5,278 nucleotides of DNA from DAOTUB01 sp034437455. GTDB lineage: Bacteria; Chloroflexota; Anaerolineae; B4-G1. The notes under the pieces were generated by a model that had not been told where the DNA came from, searched no databases, and saw only the letters and a list, made by a program, of their open reading frames with translations. This document shows, one piece after another, positions 1 to 5,278 of the stretch; position 1 is the first letter of the stretch, and each line of letters begins with the position of its first letter. Location of the stretch: positions 1 through 5,278 of the forward strand of contig DAOTUB010000017.1 of NCBI GenBank assembly GCA_034437455.1, written 5' to 3'. The translations under genes were made by a program, and so were the position numbers.

Positions 1-15
1 TGAAATGGACACCGG

Positions 16-450
16 ATGGCGGTTTGTAACACTCCAAGCAGTACGTTTGCGGCTATCTGGATTGCCTTTCTCTCTTCCATAATGCTCTTTCACGAGCCAG
101 GTGTGCCAAAACTAGAATCGAACAGTGTCCAAGGTTGCTCTGAGGTCTTTATCGTGGAGGGACCGATAGACTACTTGCTGCTGTGGCAGTGGGGGTATCC
201 AACGGTGGCAACGCTGGGAAGCCGGGTCAAGCGGGAGTACATAGAGACGTTGCAAGCGTTCTCCCGTGTGTACTTGGTGCCTCACCGGGATGATGCTGGG
301 CGGCAGATGTGGCGGGAGTGCAAGGTCGCCTTCGGTAACCGGTTGCGTACGGTACTCGTGCCAGAGGAACTGAAGGACATTGGCGACCTAGCGGAGAAGG
401 TAGCAGCGCCAGTGCGGGTCTTTGCCCAGCTAGTGGGTGAGGCAAGATGA
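16..450 (+). pseudogene. TOPRIM-domain (primase-like) protein, C-terminal fragment
   Basis: Encodes up to 144 residues; the recognisable part begins near residue 38. Seen: a TOPRIM-like strand and glutamate motif at residues 44-49 (VFIVEG, Glu48), then a D/L/W-rich helix (IDYLLLWQWGYP), then the second TOPRIM block at 85-95 (VYLVPHRDDAG), and a late KDIGDL stretch at 120-125 that resembles the KDPxD segment of DnaG-type primases. TOPRIM domains bind metal and support nucleotidyl transfer in primases and topoisomerases. The first acidic residue of the DxD motif is His90 here, so activity is doubtful. No CHC2 zinc-binding domain is visible in this frame, the frame is closed by TGA at 1-3, and no good Shine-Dalgarno precedes the ATG at 16, so the N-terminal 40 residues look non-native. 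I read it as a truncated or frameshifted primase from a plasmid- or phage-like element. The TOPRIM assignment is fairly secure; the start and functional status are not. Confidence 0.6.
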
Positions 451-770
451 ATGATAGGGCAACCAGTGGTCAGCCGAGCTTTGTACATCCCCTCTTGTGT
501 TCCATTCCTCGACGGAGGAGAAAGCCCTGTCGATCCTCTGCAAGTTGGGATCAAGATATGTGATGGATTGACATACGTACAATCGTCGATCTCTGTGTCT
601 GGTTTTTCCCTTGGCAAAGCGGGTCCCCCATTCTAAAGCTGCATCTTGAGGAACTGAAAGGACAACACTTGGCGGGAGCGCCGGACTTCACTCTCTTACG
701 TGACATCATATACACCGGCCCAGAGATAGTCTCTGGGCCGGCGTTCTGTATCAGTAGAACAGCGCATTAG
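447..770 (+). pseudogene. Possible interrupted small gene, ATGA-coupled to the TOPRIM fragment
   Basis: The ATG at 447-449 overlaps the TGA of the preceding frame (ATGA), the usual arrangement of translationally coupled genes. The frame gives 38 residues rich in Arg/Ser/Pro, stops at TGA 561-563, and then stays open without another stop until TAG 768-770. The second part contains a protein-like stretch (residues such as LKLHLEELKGQHLAGAPDF and LLRDIIYTG). I recognise no family. One stop in 108 codons is fewer than expected by chance, so a gene broken by one nonsense mutation is possible. Against it, the frame runs through the hairpin at 715-741. A second overlapping frame at 451-636 (61 residues) looks less protein-like. 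Low confidence. Confidence 0.2.
715..741. terminator. Perfect hairpin between convergent genes, probable bidirectional terminator
   Basis: CCGGCCCAGAGA at 715-726 pairs perfectly with TCTCTGGGCCGG at 730-741 across a TAG loop (12-bp stem, 3-nt loop). It lies between the plus-strand TOPRIM region and the stop codon (816) of the minus-strand surface-protein gene, where a shared terminator is expected. Downstream T-runs are weak on both sides (GCGTTCTGT on the plus strand, none on the minus strand), so it is not a classical intrinsic terminator. It could instead act as an RNA 3'-end stabiliser. Confidence 0.5.
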
Positions 771-815
771 TTGGGTTACTCGGAATGATAGAAACAGCGT
801 AATCCCGTTGCCGTG

Positions 816-1595
816 CTAATTCCTCCGTCTCTTGACCAGTGCAATCCCCGAGGTAGCCAGCGCGACGATCGCCGCCAGCAACCCTGTGGCCGGGGCCAGC
901 AACTCCAGACTGTCCACCGGCGCAGTGACGCCGCCGACAAGTGAAGGGCTGTACTCGTACGCTCCGATGTCAACCGCGTCGCCCACCACACGACGGAAGG
1001 AAGGACCACGCTGATCGTACTCGGGCGGCGAGGGGATGAGCGGATTGCCCACGTCGAGCGCCGGACTGCCGGGGAAAAGGGCGTGAGTGAAGGTGGGACC
1101 GCCGTTGTCGGCCTGGGGCTTGAGGATGTCGCCGACCTGGACGCCCGCACCCGGCACGATGTCTGTGGCTCCGGGGAGTGCTGGGCAGCCAAAGAGACCA
1201 GCATCTCTGTCGTAGCCGAACAGCTTGTAGTCGTTGGCGTTCACTGCATCGTTGTTCCAGGCTTCATTTCCGTCGCCGGTAGCCATGTTGCCGGATACGA
1301 TACTGTGACTGAAAGTGCTCGTGCTGCCTGTGGTAACAGGTCTCGCTTTGTTAGCTACGCCGCCATCGCCGGAGGCGATGTTGCCAGAGATGGTGCTTTG
1401 TTCGATGTAGGCCATGCCCCCGTTGTTATAACACTTGGTCTGACCAGTGTCTACGATAGTGTAACTGATCGCAGAGATTAAAGATTCAGTTTGAGCCTCG
1501 ATTACCTGGGACAGAGTTGCCAAGCAAGCAACGATGATCAGGAATTTTCTACCGTACAAAATGATCAACTGAAAAGATAGCAAAAAGTCAGCCAT
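816..1595 (-). CDS. Surface protein with beta-helix rungs, choice-of-anchor Q-like domain and C-terminal membrane anchor
   Basis: 259 residues from the ATG at 1595. In order: a hydrophobic N-terminal stretch (about 3-34) ending IEA-Q, which could serve as a signal peptide or may be fortuitous; two related rungs (STISGNIASGDGG near 67-79 and SIVSGNMATGDGN near 98-110) typical of right-handed parallel beta-helix proteins; then a domain with DILKPQADNGGPTFTHALFPG, SPALDVGNP, YDQRGPSFRR and DIGAYEY, the conserved order of the choice-of-anchor Q region. It ends in a membrane helix (about 232-254) followed by KRRRN, a stop-transfer tail. Likely cell-surface exposed; no enzymatic residues seen. The usual long array of beta-helix rungs is missing, so this is probably the C-terminal remainder of a larger protein whose 5' part was lost at the IS3 remnant. 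A TTG at 1655 would extend it 20 residues, but those codons lie in IS sequence, so I prefer 1595. Domain assignment is good; intact expression is uncertain. Confidence 0.7.
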   Translation of the reverse strand: MADFLLSFQLIILYGRKFLIIVACLATLSQVIEAQTESLISAISYTIVDTGQTKCYNNGGMAYIEQSTISGNIASGDGGVANKARPVTTGSTSTFSHSIVSGNMATGDGNEAWNNDAVNANDYKLFGYDRDAGLFGCPALPGATDIVPGAGVQVGDILKPQADNGGPTFTHALFPGSPALDVGNPLIPSPPEYDQRGPSFRRVVGDAVDIGAYEYSPSLVGGVTAPVDSLELLAPATGLLAAIVALATSGIALVKRRRN

Positions 1596-1659
1596 GGGGT
1601 AAACTTTTACTCCGAAGCACCTCGCAAACCATTGTGACGGAATACTTCTTCCCAAGCAT
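1588..1659 (-). pseudogene. IS3-family transposase orfB, N-terminal stub (23 residues)
   Basis: ATG at 1659 is preceded by an excellent Shine-Dalgarno (GGGAGGTGA at 1665-1673). The first residues, MLGKKYSVTMVCEVLR, resemble the beginning of IS3-type orfB proteins (YSV..ICEVL, normally followed by a SRSSYY motif). After about residue 16 the similarity ends and the frame stops at TGA 1588-1590. The whole DDE catalytic domain is missing. The stop overlaps by a few bases the ATG (1595) of the surface-protein gene. Confidence 0.55.
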
Positions 1660-1664
1660 GTCGA

Positions 1665-1969
1665 TCACCTCCCTTTTCCGTTTGAGAGAGAGGTCAAGAG
1701 ACTCGATGTTTTTTTACCGCTTCCAGCTTCATCGTCAGTCGCACAACCATTTGCTCCAGGTCGGCGATCCGTTCCTGCTCGTCACCACGACTCCGTTCGG
1801 TGACAAATATCTCTGGCACCCATTCCACGAATTCCTTTCGCCAGCGCAAGAAGACCTGCGGCCTCAGTTAGTACTCCCGGCAGATTTCGTTCCTGTCCTT
1901 GACGCCGGTGAGTTCTTCCAGTACCACTTTGGCCTTGAACTCTGGTGTGAATACTCGTCGTTTTGACAT
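1665..1969 (-). pseudogene. IS3-family transposase orfA, inactivated by a stop and a frame slip
   Basis: Starts at ATG 1969 with AAGGAGGG at 1976-1983. The product begins MSKRRVFTPEFKAKVVLEEL and continues to NEICREY, the helix-turn-helix region of IS3 orfA (HTH_Tnp_1 type). Codon 34 is TAA (1868-1870), probably from CAA by one C-to-T change. Beyond it the frame continues with LRPQVFLRWRKEF and the leucine-zipper segment around ERIADLEQMVVRL. At a run of seven A (plus-strand T run 1709-1715) the zero frame ends at 1694, whereas the -1 frame continues KKTSSLLTSLSNGKGR to TGA 1665-1667, which is the family-like ending. So either one base was lost from an A8 run, or this is a slippery site. OrfA normally binds the terminal repeats and helps regulate transposition; this copy is not functional. 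Confidence 0.75.
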
Positions 1970-1975
1970 TCTGTT

Positions 1976-1983
1976 CCCTCCTT
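1976..1983 (-). promoter_or_regulatory. Ribosome binding site of the IS3 orfA remnant
   Basis: AAGGAGGG on the minus strand, 6 nt before the ATG at 1969. It fixes the orfA start even though the reading frame is broken at codon 34. Confidence 0.6.
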
Positions 1984-2032
1984 CAGACAGATTGTACTTG
2001 AACTATCGTACTTGTCCAGTTTTTTGGGGTCA

Positions 2033-2177
2033 ATACAAAGTGTTTACTTGCTGTTCAGTGATGAGACTGAAGCAGCACCGGGATATATTCGAAAACGATC
2101 TGTGGTAGAGAACAAGAAGATCAAGTAGATAAGAATTCATCCTTCAGAACAGGGGATCAGTTAGAGGATATAGCAAT
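2033..2177. other. Short intergenic stretch between the IS end and the ABC ATPase stop
   Basis: About 145 bp, AT-richer than the ATPase gene. No frame of interest, no hairpin with a T-run and no convincing promoter on either strand. It starts exactly at the IS3 terminal end. If a permease gene once followed the ATPase, nothing of it is left here. Confidence 0.5.
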
Positions 2178-2867
2178 TTAGGTACATTGTACATCAATCT
2201 GCCCGTCGCGTAGTGGAATGCTCAACGTGGCATATTCGTCTACCAGCGGGTCGTGTGAGGCGGTCACTATGGTGATCCCATGTTCGATGACGAAGCGTTG
2301 AAATAAGCCAAAAATATCCTGTGCCGTCTCACTGTCCAACTCTCCTGTCGGCTCGTCGGCCAGGATGAGTTGGGGATCGTGCACTAGTGCCCTGGCGATG
2401 GCGATCCGCTGCTGCTGCCCACCAGAAAGCTCATAAGGGCAATGCCCGGCCCATTCCGCCAGGCCCACCAATTCCAGGCAGCGCCATGCCTGCTCGTCGC
2501 GCTCTTGCCTATCGGCGGCGACGATGCGCAGCGGCAAGGCTATGTTGTCGAAAGCGGAAAGGGTGGGCAGGAGCGCGAATGACTGAAAGACAAAGCCGAC
2601 CTGGTGACGCCGCATCTCTGTCAGTTCGCGCTCTGCAAGCGCGCTCAAGCGCTGTCCCGCCAGATAAACCTCACCGGCAGTGGCCCGATCTAGCCCGCCG
2701 ATGAGGTTCAAGAGTGTAGTCTTGCCCGATCCAGAGCGCCCGGTAACGGCGGCAAAGGTTCCTGCTGGGATGTCCAGATCCACGCCGCGCAGCGCGGTAA
2801 CCTGGCTCTGTCCGACGCGATAGACGCGGGTCAGGCCAACTGTACGCACCAGGGGCGTTCTCACCAT
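2178..2867 (-). CDS. ABC transporter ATP-binding protein, LolD/MacB type
   Basis: 229 residues, the normal length for a stand-alone LolD/MacB-type ATPase. Motifs in order: Walker A GRSGSGKT (43-50), Q-loop Gln95 in FVFQSF, signature LSGGQQQR (147-154), Walker B LILADEP (167-173) with catalytic Glu172, D-loop region TGELDS (174-179), H-loop His205. The segment VTALRGVDLDI near the start and FVFQSFALLPTLSAFDNIALPL are typical of ATPases that work with FtsX/MacB-like permeases rather than with sugar importers. It hydrolyses ATP at the cytoplasmic face to drive a membrane partner. Start ATG 2867 is well supported by AAGGAGGAA at 2874-2882, which lies inside the last codons of the preceding gene. 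The two genes are 3 bp apart, so they form an operon and are probably translationally coupled. No permease is present in the window, so the substrate is unknown. Confidence 0.93.
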   Translation of the reverse strand: MVRTPLVRTVGLTRVYRVGQSQVTALRGVDLDIPAGTFAAVTGRSGSGKTTLLNLIGGLDRATAGEVYLAGQRLSALAERELTEMRRHQVGFVFQSFALLPTLSAFDNIALPLRIVAADRQERDEQAWRCLELVGLAEWAGHCPYELSGGQQQRIAIARALVHDPQLILADEPTGELDSETAQDIFGLFQRFVIEHGITIVTASHDPLVDEYATLSIPLRDGQIDVQCT

Positions 2868-2870
2868 GCT

Positions 2871-3533
2871 TTATTCCTCCTTGCCAAACTCCCAATAGTC
2901 GTGGTCAACCTCTTTGGCGCAGGCCGTCTGTACTTTTTCGTCGGCAAAGCCTGCTTTACTTTCCAGACATGCGATGTAGGCATCTGCTTTACGCTGCGCC
3001 TCTGCCAAAGACTCTTCCAGATCGTTGCCCTCCATAACCCGACCGAGGGCATGAACGAGCCAGTAGCGACTCTTGCCAAGCCAGAATGTTTCGTGAAATT
3101 GAGATTGTCTCTCGTTTTGTTCCATCGAAAACAAATAAATCTCCGCTTCTTCCTCCCCCACTTTGGCGCGGAACGCCGATGATTCGGCAATCGAGCGTCG
3201 GGCCGGAAGTTGCTCTACTATTTCTATATTGTGTTCAGAGAGGAACTTGATCCATTCCCAACACTGCCGGGAATGGGGCGTGTCCCTCGAGATATAGTAG
3301 CCAAACGCAACCCAATTCGTCATCGTACCCCGACCCACTGGCAAAGGAGCGATTCCAAACTCAAAATCCCTGGGAACGATGTACATTTCACTGCCGGTAT
3401 ACTCGCACCACAACGCCACGTTGCTCTCTTCTACAAGAGACTCACGCTTATTCCAGGCGACTGTATCCGGGTGGGAAAGATCCTCCCAGAGAAGAGAAGT
3501 CTCTCCACCAACAATGTTGCAAACTGGCCCCAT
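2871..3533 (-). pseudogene. Extracellular solute-binding protein (family 1), C-terminal fragment
   Basis: About 220 residues if read from the Met at 3533; the frame is open to 3614 but that part overlaps the recombinase gene. The middle reads FEFGIAPLPVG, MTNWVAFGYYIS and WEWIKFLSEH, the late half of SBP_bac_1 proteins, where the protein closes on its ligand. Then come LPARRSIAESSAF and a helical end EESLAEAQRKADAYIACL, as in solute-binding lipoproteins of Chloroflexota-like bacteria. Full-length members have some 400-450 residues with a signal peptide or lipobox; here the N-terminal half is missing and no secretion signal exists, so a functional binding protein cannot be made from this frame. 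The 5' break coincides with the 3' end of the serine recombinase gene. Its last codons contain the ribosome binding site of the ABC ATPase gene. Family call is good; the exact left boundary (about 3450-3533) is not resolved. Confidence 0.7.
2874..2882 (-). promoter_or_regulatory. Ribosome binding site of the ABC ATPase gene
   Basis: AAGGAGGAA on the minus strand, 6 nt before ATG 2867, overlapping the codons Lys-Glu-Glu and the TAA stop region of the binding-protein fragment. This decides the ATPase start and ties its translation to ribosomes ending on the upstream frame. Confidence 0.75.
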
Positions 3534-5136
3534 TGGGGCCTGAATCAAAAGGGATCGGTGCCACCCTGAAAACAACTTGCACATCGTCTTTACCGATCTC
3601 CACACGTTTGACAAGTGTGCGAATCAATTCACGTTTCGTGAGCCAGTCTGTTTCATCAAGGTTGTCTCTCACCGTGGCGGCGAAGTTTTCCAGACCAGCG
3701 ATGATCAAACGCAGTTCAGCCTGGTGGGTCTGTTCATCCGCGATTTCCTGTTCTTGGGTTTCGAGAGTACGCAGGCGTCGGCGCAGACGGCTAATCCGTG
3801 GCTCGAATTCCTGCTTCTCGACAAAACCTGCCGTGTAGCTGTCAATCAGACGGCCGACACCCTTTCGCACTTTAACAATCTGAGACTGAATAGCAACCAG
3901 GTCCTGGTTTTCTCGGTCAGGTGTTTGCAAGCGACGTTGATATTCCTGCTCCAGGCGCTGTGGTTCTTCCAGTAGGGTGCAAACTTCTTGCCAGACTTTC
4001 TGATCTAGAAAATCGGTCCGCACCTGCATGTTATCACAAACTCGCTCACCGCCAAATCGGTAAGCATCGGTACCGATACAGCGGTAGTAAGCATAGTTTC
4101 GTCTCTTTCCCTTCGCCGCTTTGTTGCTGACCGGCTTGCCGTAGTAGGCGTACTGACACTGAGCGCAAACGAGCAGGCCTTGGAGCAGGTAGCGAGCTCC
4201 TCGCTTTCTCTGGCGAGCACGCTGTCGATTTTCCTGCAACTGCGCCTGAACAGCCTCGAACACCGCCTCATCGACAATAGCCGGGACGGGAATCAGCAGC
4301 CATTCCTCTGGAGGAACGGCGTTTATGGAGACCGGGCGTCGGGGTTGCTGTGGACATCCCCGTTGAGCCCGCAATCGGGGACGCATCGGGCCCCCTCGTG
4401 TCTTACCAAAGGCTGCCGTGCCCTTGTAGGCGGGGTTTTTGAGCATCCCCCAGACCACTGAGCGATCCCAAGACAGCTTTCCGGTCCGCGTTGGAACGTC
4501 AGATTGCTGCAAACGCCGACAGACTTCCCCAATCGAGACCCGCTCTACGCCAATCCAGTGGAAGATCTGTCGAACGACATGCGCTTCCTCAGGTATCAGC
4601 TCGTAGCGGGCCTGGCCGTCGCCCTCGTCTTTTTTGACATAGTGGTACCCGTAGGGCGCTCCGGAGAGGACAGAGACCTGGCCTGTCTGGGCGGCGTGTC
4701 GTTTCCCGCGGCGATTATGCTCCAGGATCTTGGCCCGCTCGTACTCGGCCACGATGCCTTGCACCTGCAGCAATAGCTCATCCTCTGGCGTCTGGCTCAG
4801 TTCCCGGTTCAAGAAGATAACTTCTACGCCAGCACGCTGGAATTCGTCCATCAGCAGCACCTGGTAGGCATATTTGCGAGCCAAACGATCCGGCGAATGG
4901 ATGTAGAGACGATCGATCCCATGCAGAACTGCAATATCGCGCAACCGCTCCAGCGCCGGTCGGATCAGATGGGCGCCACTGTAGCCTTCGTCCACAAAAA
5001 CCAACTCCTCATACAGGTGAAATCCATCCTGCTCAACCCGTTCACGGAGGGCAGCCAACTGGCTCTCAATTGTGCTCCCCTCGGCTGGTTGCTTGCTTGA
5101 TACCCGAGCGTAAATCGCAACTTGCTTGTGGTTCAT
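3448..5136 (-). CDS. Large serine recombinase (site-specific integrase/resolvase family)
   Basis: 562 residues from ATG 5136, the usual size for large serine recombinases. Resolvase domain at about 5-150: YARVSSKQ with nucleophile Ser13 and Arg11, FVDEGYSG at 47-54, and DRLARK with active-site arginines at 84 and 87. Recombinase domain at about 158-260 (GAPYGYHYV ... WDRSVVWGMLKNPAYKGTA). Zinc ribbon with CAQC (324 and 327) and later Cys353 and Cys367. Then a charged coiled-coil region (about 405-475), which in integrases controls the direction of recombination, and a tail with VVFRVAPIPFD and LQHCWWRD, seen in many relatives. Such enzymes join attachment sites through a 2-bp staggered cut and a Ser-DNA bond. 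A GTG at 5145 is also in frame, but GAGAGG lies 8 nt before ATG 5136, so I use that. All key residues are present, so the protein is probably active. Its last 30 or so codons overlap the binding-protein frame, suggesting the element end lies there. Confidence 0.9.
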   Translation of the reverse strand: MNHKQVAIYARVSSKQPAEGSTIESQLAALRERVEQDGFHLYEELVFVDEGYSGAHLIRPALERLRDIAVLHGIDRLYIHSPDRLARKYAYQVLLMDEFQRAGVEVIFLNRELSQTPEDELLLQVQGIVAEYERAKILEHNRRGKRHAAQTGQVSVLSGAPYGYHYVKKDEGDGQARYELIPEEAHVVRQIFHWIGVERVSIGEVCRRLQQSDVPTRTGKLSWDRSVVWGMLKNPAYKGTAAFGKTRGGPMRPRLRAQRGCPQQPRRPVSINAVPPEEWLLIPVPAIVDEAVFEAVQAQLQENRQRARQRKRGARYLLQGLLVCAQCQYAYYGKPVSNKAAKGKRRNYAYYRCIGTDAYRFGGERVCDNMQVRTDFLDQKVWQEVCTLLEEPQRLEQEYQRRLQTPDRENQDLVAIQSQIVKVRKGVGRLIDSYTAGFVEKQEFEPRISRLRRRLRTLETQEQEIADEQTHQAELRLIIAGLENFAATVRDNLDETDWLTKRELIRTLVKRVEIGKDDVQVVFRVAPIPFDSGPNGASLQHCWWRDFSSLGGSFPPGYSRLE

Positions 5137-5144
5137 CTTGTGCA

Positions 5145-5152
5145 CCTCTCCT
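5145..5152 (-). promoter_or_regulatory. Ribosome binding site of the serine recombinase
   Basis: AGGAGAGG on the minus strand. Its GAGAGG part sits 8 nt before ATG 5136; relative to the alternative GTG at 5145 it would overlap the start, so it favours the ATG. Confidence 0.6.
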
Positions 5153-5190
5153 GTTAGGCAAAGTTGAAAAGTGAACTCCTTTAAAGATCA

Positions 5191-5277
5191 AAGGTGAACC
5201 TTGAATTCTTGCAAAGGGAGCGAGACGGAGTGAACCATCTTGTCAGCCCACCAGATACGGATCTGCATGACTTGCTT
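5191..5277 (-). pseudogene. Possible N-terminal remnant of the interrupted solute-binding protein
   Basis: The frame enters from the right edge of the window and reads 29 codons to TGA 5188-5190. It contains MQIRIWWADKMVHS, which resembles the first beta-strand of mature family 1 solute-binding proteins (pattern IRIWW followed by an acidic or polar residue), and then LPLQEFKV. It lies on the same strand as the C-terminal binding-protein fragment, on the other side of the recombinase, as expected if one gene was split. The match is short, the middle of the protein (roughly 140 residues by family length) is not accounted for, and the other two frames here are not closed much earlier. Tentative. 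Confidence 0.3.
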
Positions 5278-5278
5278 C

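Larger units (their letters stand above)
1600..2032 (-). mobile_element. IS3-family insertion sequence remnant, 5' part only
   Basis: Read on the minus strand, the element starts at 2032 with TGACCCCAAAAAACTGGACA, a terminal sequence of the IS3-family type (TG start, AAAACTGGAC core). It is followed by a short leader, orfA with its own Shine-Dalgarno, and the beginning of orfB. The other end is missing; the break lies around 1600-1620, where orfB similarity is lost and the surface-protein frame begins. An intact IS3 member is about 1.2-1.5 kb, so roughly two thirds is gone. It cannot move by itself. Confidence 0.75.

Noticed and set aside
1..81. Plus-strand frame starting ATG at 5 (about 25 codons), considered as the original 5' part of the TOPRIM gene
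   Set aside because: No zinc-finger or primase motif in it and it ends without a clear point of frameshift into the TOPRIM frame.
776..1204. 142-codon minus-strand frame, Ser/Arg/Thr-rich
   Set aside because: Alternate frame of the surface-protein gene; composition is the out-of-frame reading of a GC-rich gene and no motif is visible.
1083..1481. 132-codon plus-strand frame opposite the surface-protein gene
   Set aside because: Antisense shadow; the opposite strand has clear anchor-Q motifs and a membrane anchor.
1634..1966. 110-codon plus-strand frame over the IS remnant
   Set aside because: Antisense to the IS3 orfA remnant, which explains the sequence on the minus strand.
2182..2192. 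Small palindrome GTACATTGTAC at the ATPase 3' end
   Set aside because: Only 5-bp arms, lies within the last codons, no T-run follows; likely chance.
2387..2704. 105-codon plus-strand frame within the ABC ATPase gene
   Set aside because: Antisense shadow; Ala/Arg-rich, no start signal, and the minus-strand gene has every ABC motif.
3577..3975. 132-codon plus-strand frame opposite the recombinase
   Set aside because: Antisense to the coiled-coil region of the recombinase; no ribosome site or family features.
5188..5217. Possible promoter upstream of the recombinase (TTGCAA and TTTGAT with 16-bp spacing, minus strand)
   Set aside because: The -10 match is poor and the region may be a former coding sequence; not strong enough to annotate.

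Overview
The window looks like accessory DNA from a bacterium, with a patchwork of damaged mobile DNA around one intact transporter gene. Three gene families here are common together in Chloroflexota (Anaerolineae-like) genomes and metagenome bins: a C-terminally anchored beta-helix protein with a choice-of-anchor Q type end, a solute-binding protein of the 'PARRS / AQRKADAY' type, and a large serine recombinase ending in an LQHC motif. That placement is inferred from protein style only; no rRNA, tRNA or marker gene supports it.

Layout. Positions 1-450 (+) hold the TOPRIM half of a primase-like protein that has lost its N-terminal part, followed by a frame joined to it through an ATGA overlap but broken by a TGA. 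A perfect 12-bp-arm hairpin at 715-741 separates this from everything downstream, which is on the minus strand. Positions 816-1595 encode a small surface protein (beta-helix rungs, anchor-Q-like domain, C-terminal membrane anchor). Its 5' end abuts the remnant of an IS3-family insertion sequence (about 1600-2032) with a recognisable orfA carrying a stop and a frame slip, a stub of orfB and one terminal end. Positions 2033-2177 are intergenic.

Positions 2178-2867 encode an intact LolD/MacB-type ABC ATPase. It is preceded, 3 bp away, by the C-terminal part of an extracellular solute-binding protein (2871 to about 3533). A complete large serine recombinase (3448-5136) lies directly upstream in the same direction and overlaps the binding-protein frame at its 3' end. 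A short frame at 5191-5277 resembles the beginning of a mature binding protein. The simplest reading is that a serine-recombinase element landed in the binding-protein gene and cut it off from its own start, leaving the ATPase gene possibly transcribed from the recombinase.

No CRISPR array, RNA gene, toxin-antitoxin pair or clearly new system was found. The most useful leads are the recombinase/binding-protein junction, the pairing of a solute-binding protein with a LolD-type ATPase, and the surface-protein gene whose translation may now start from the ribosome binding site of a dead transposase.
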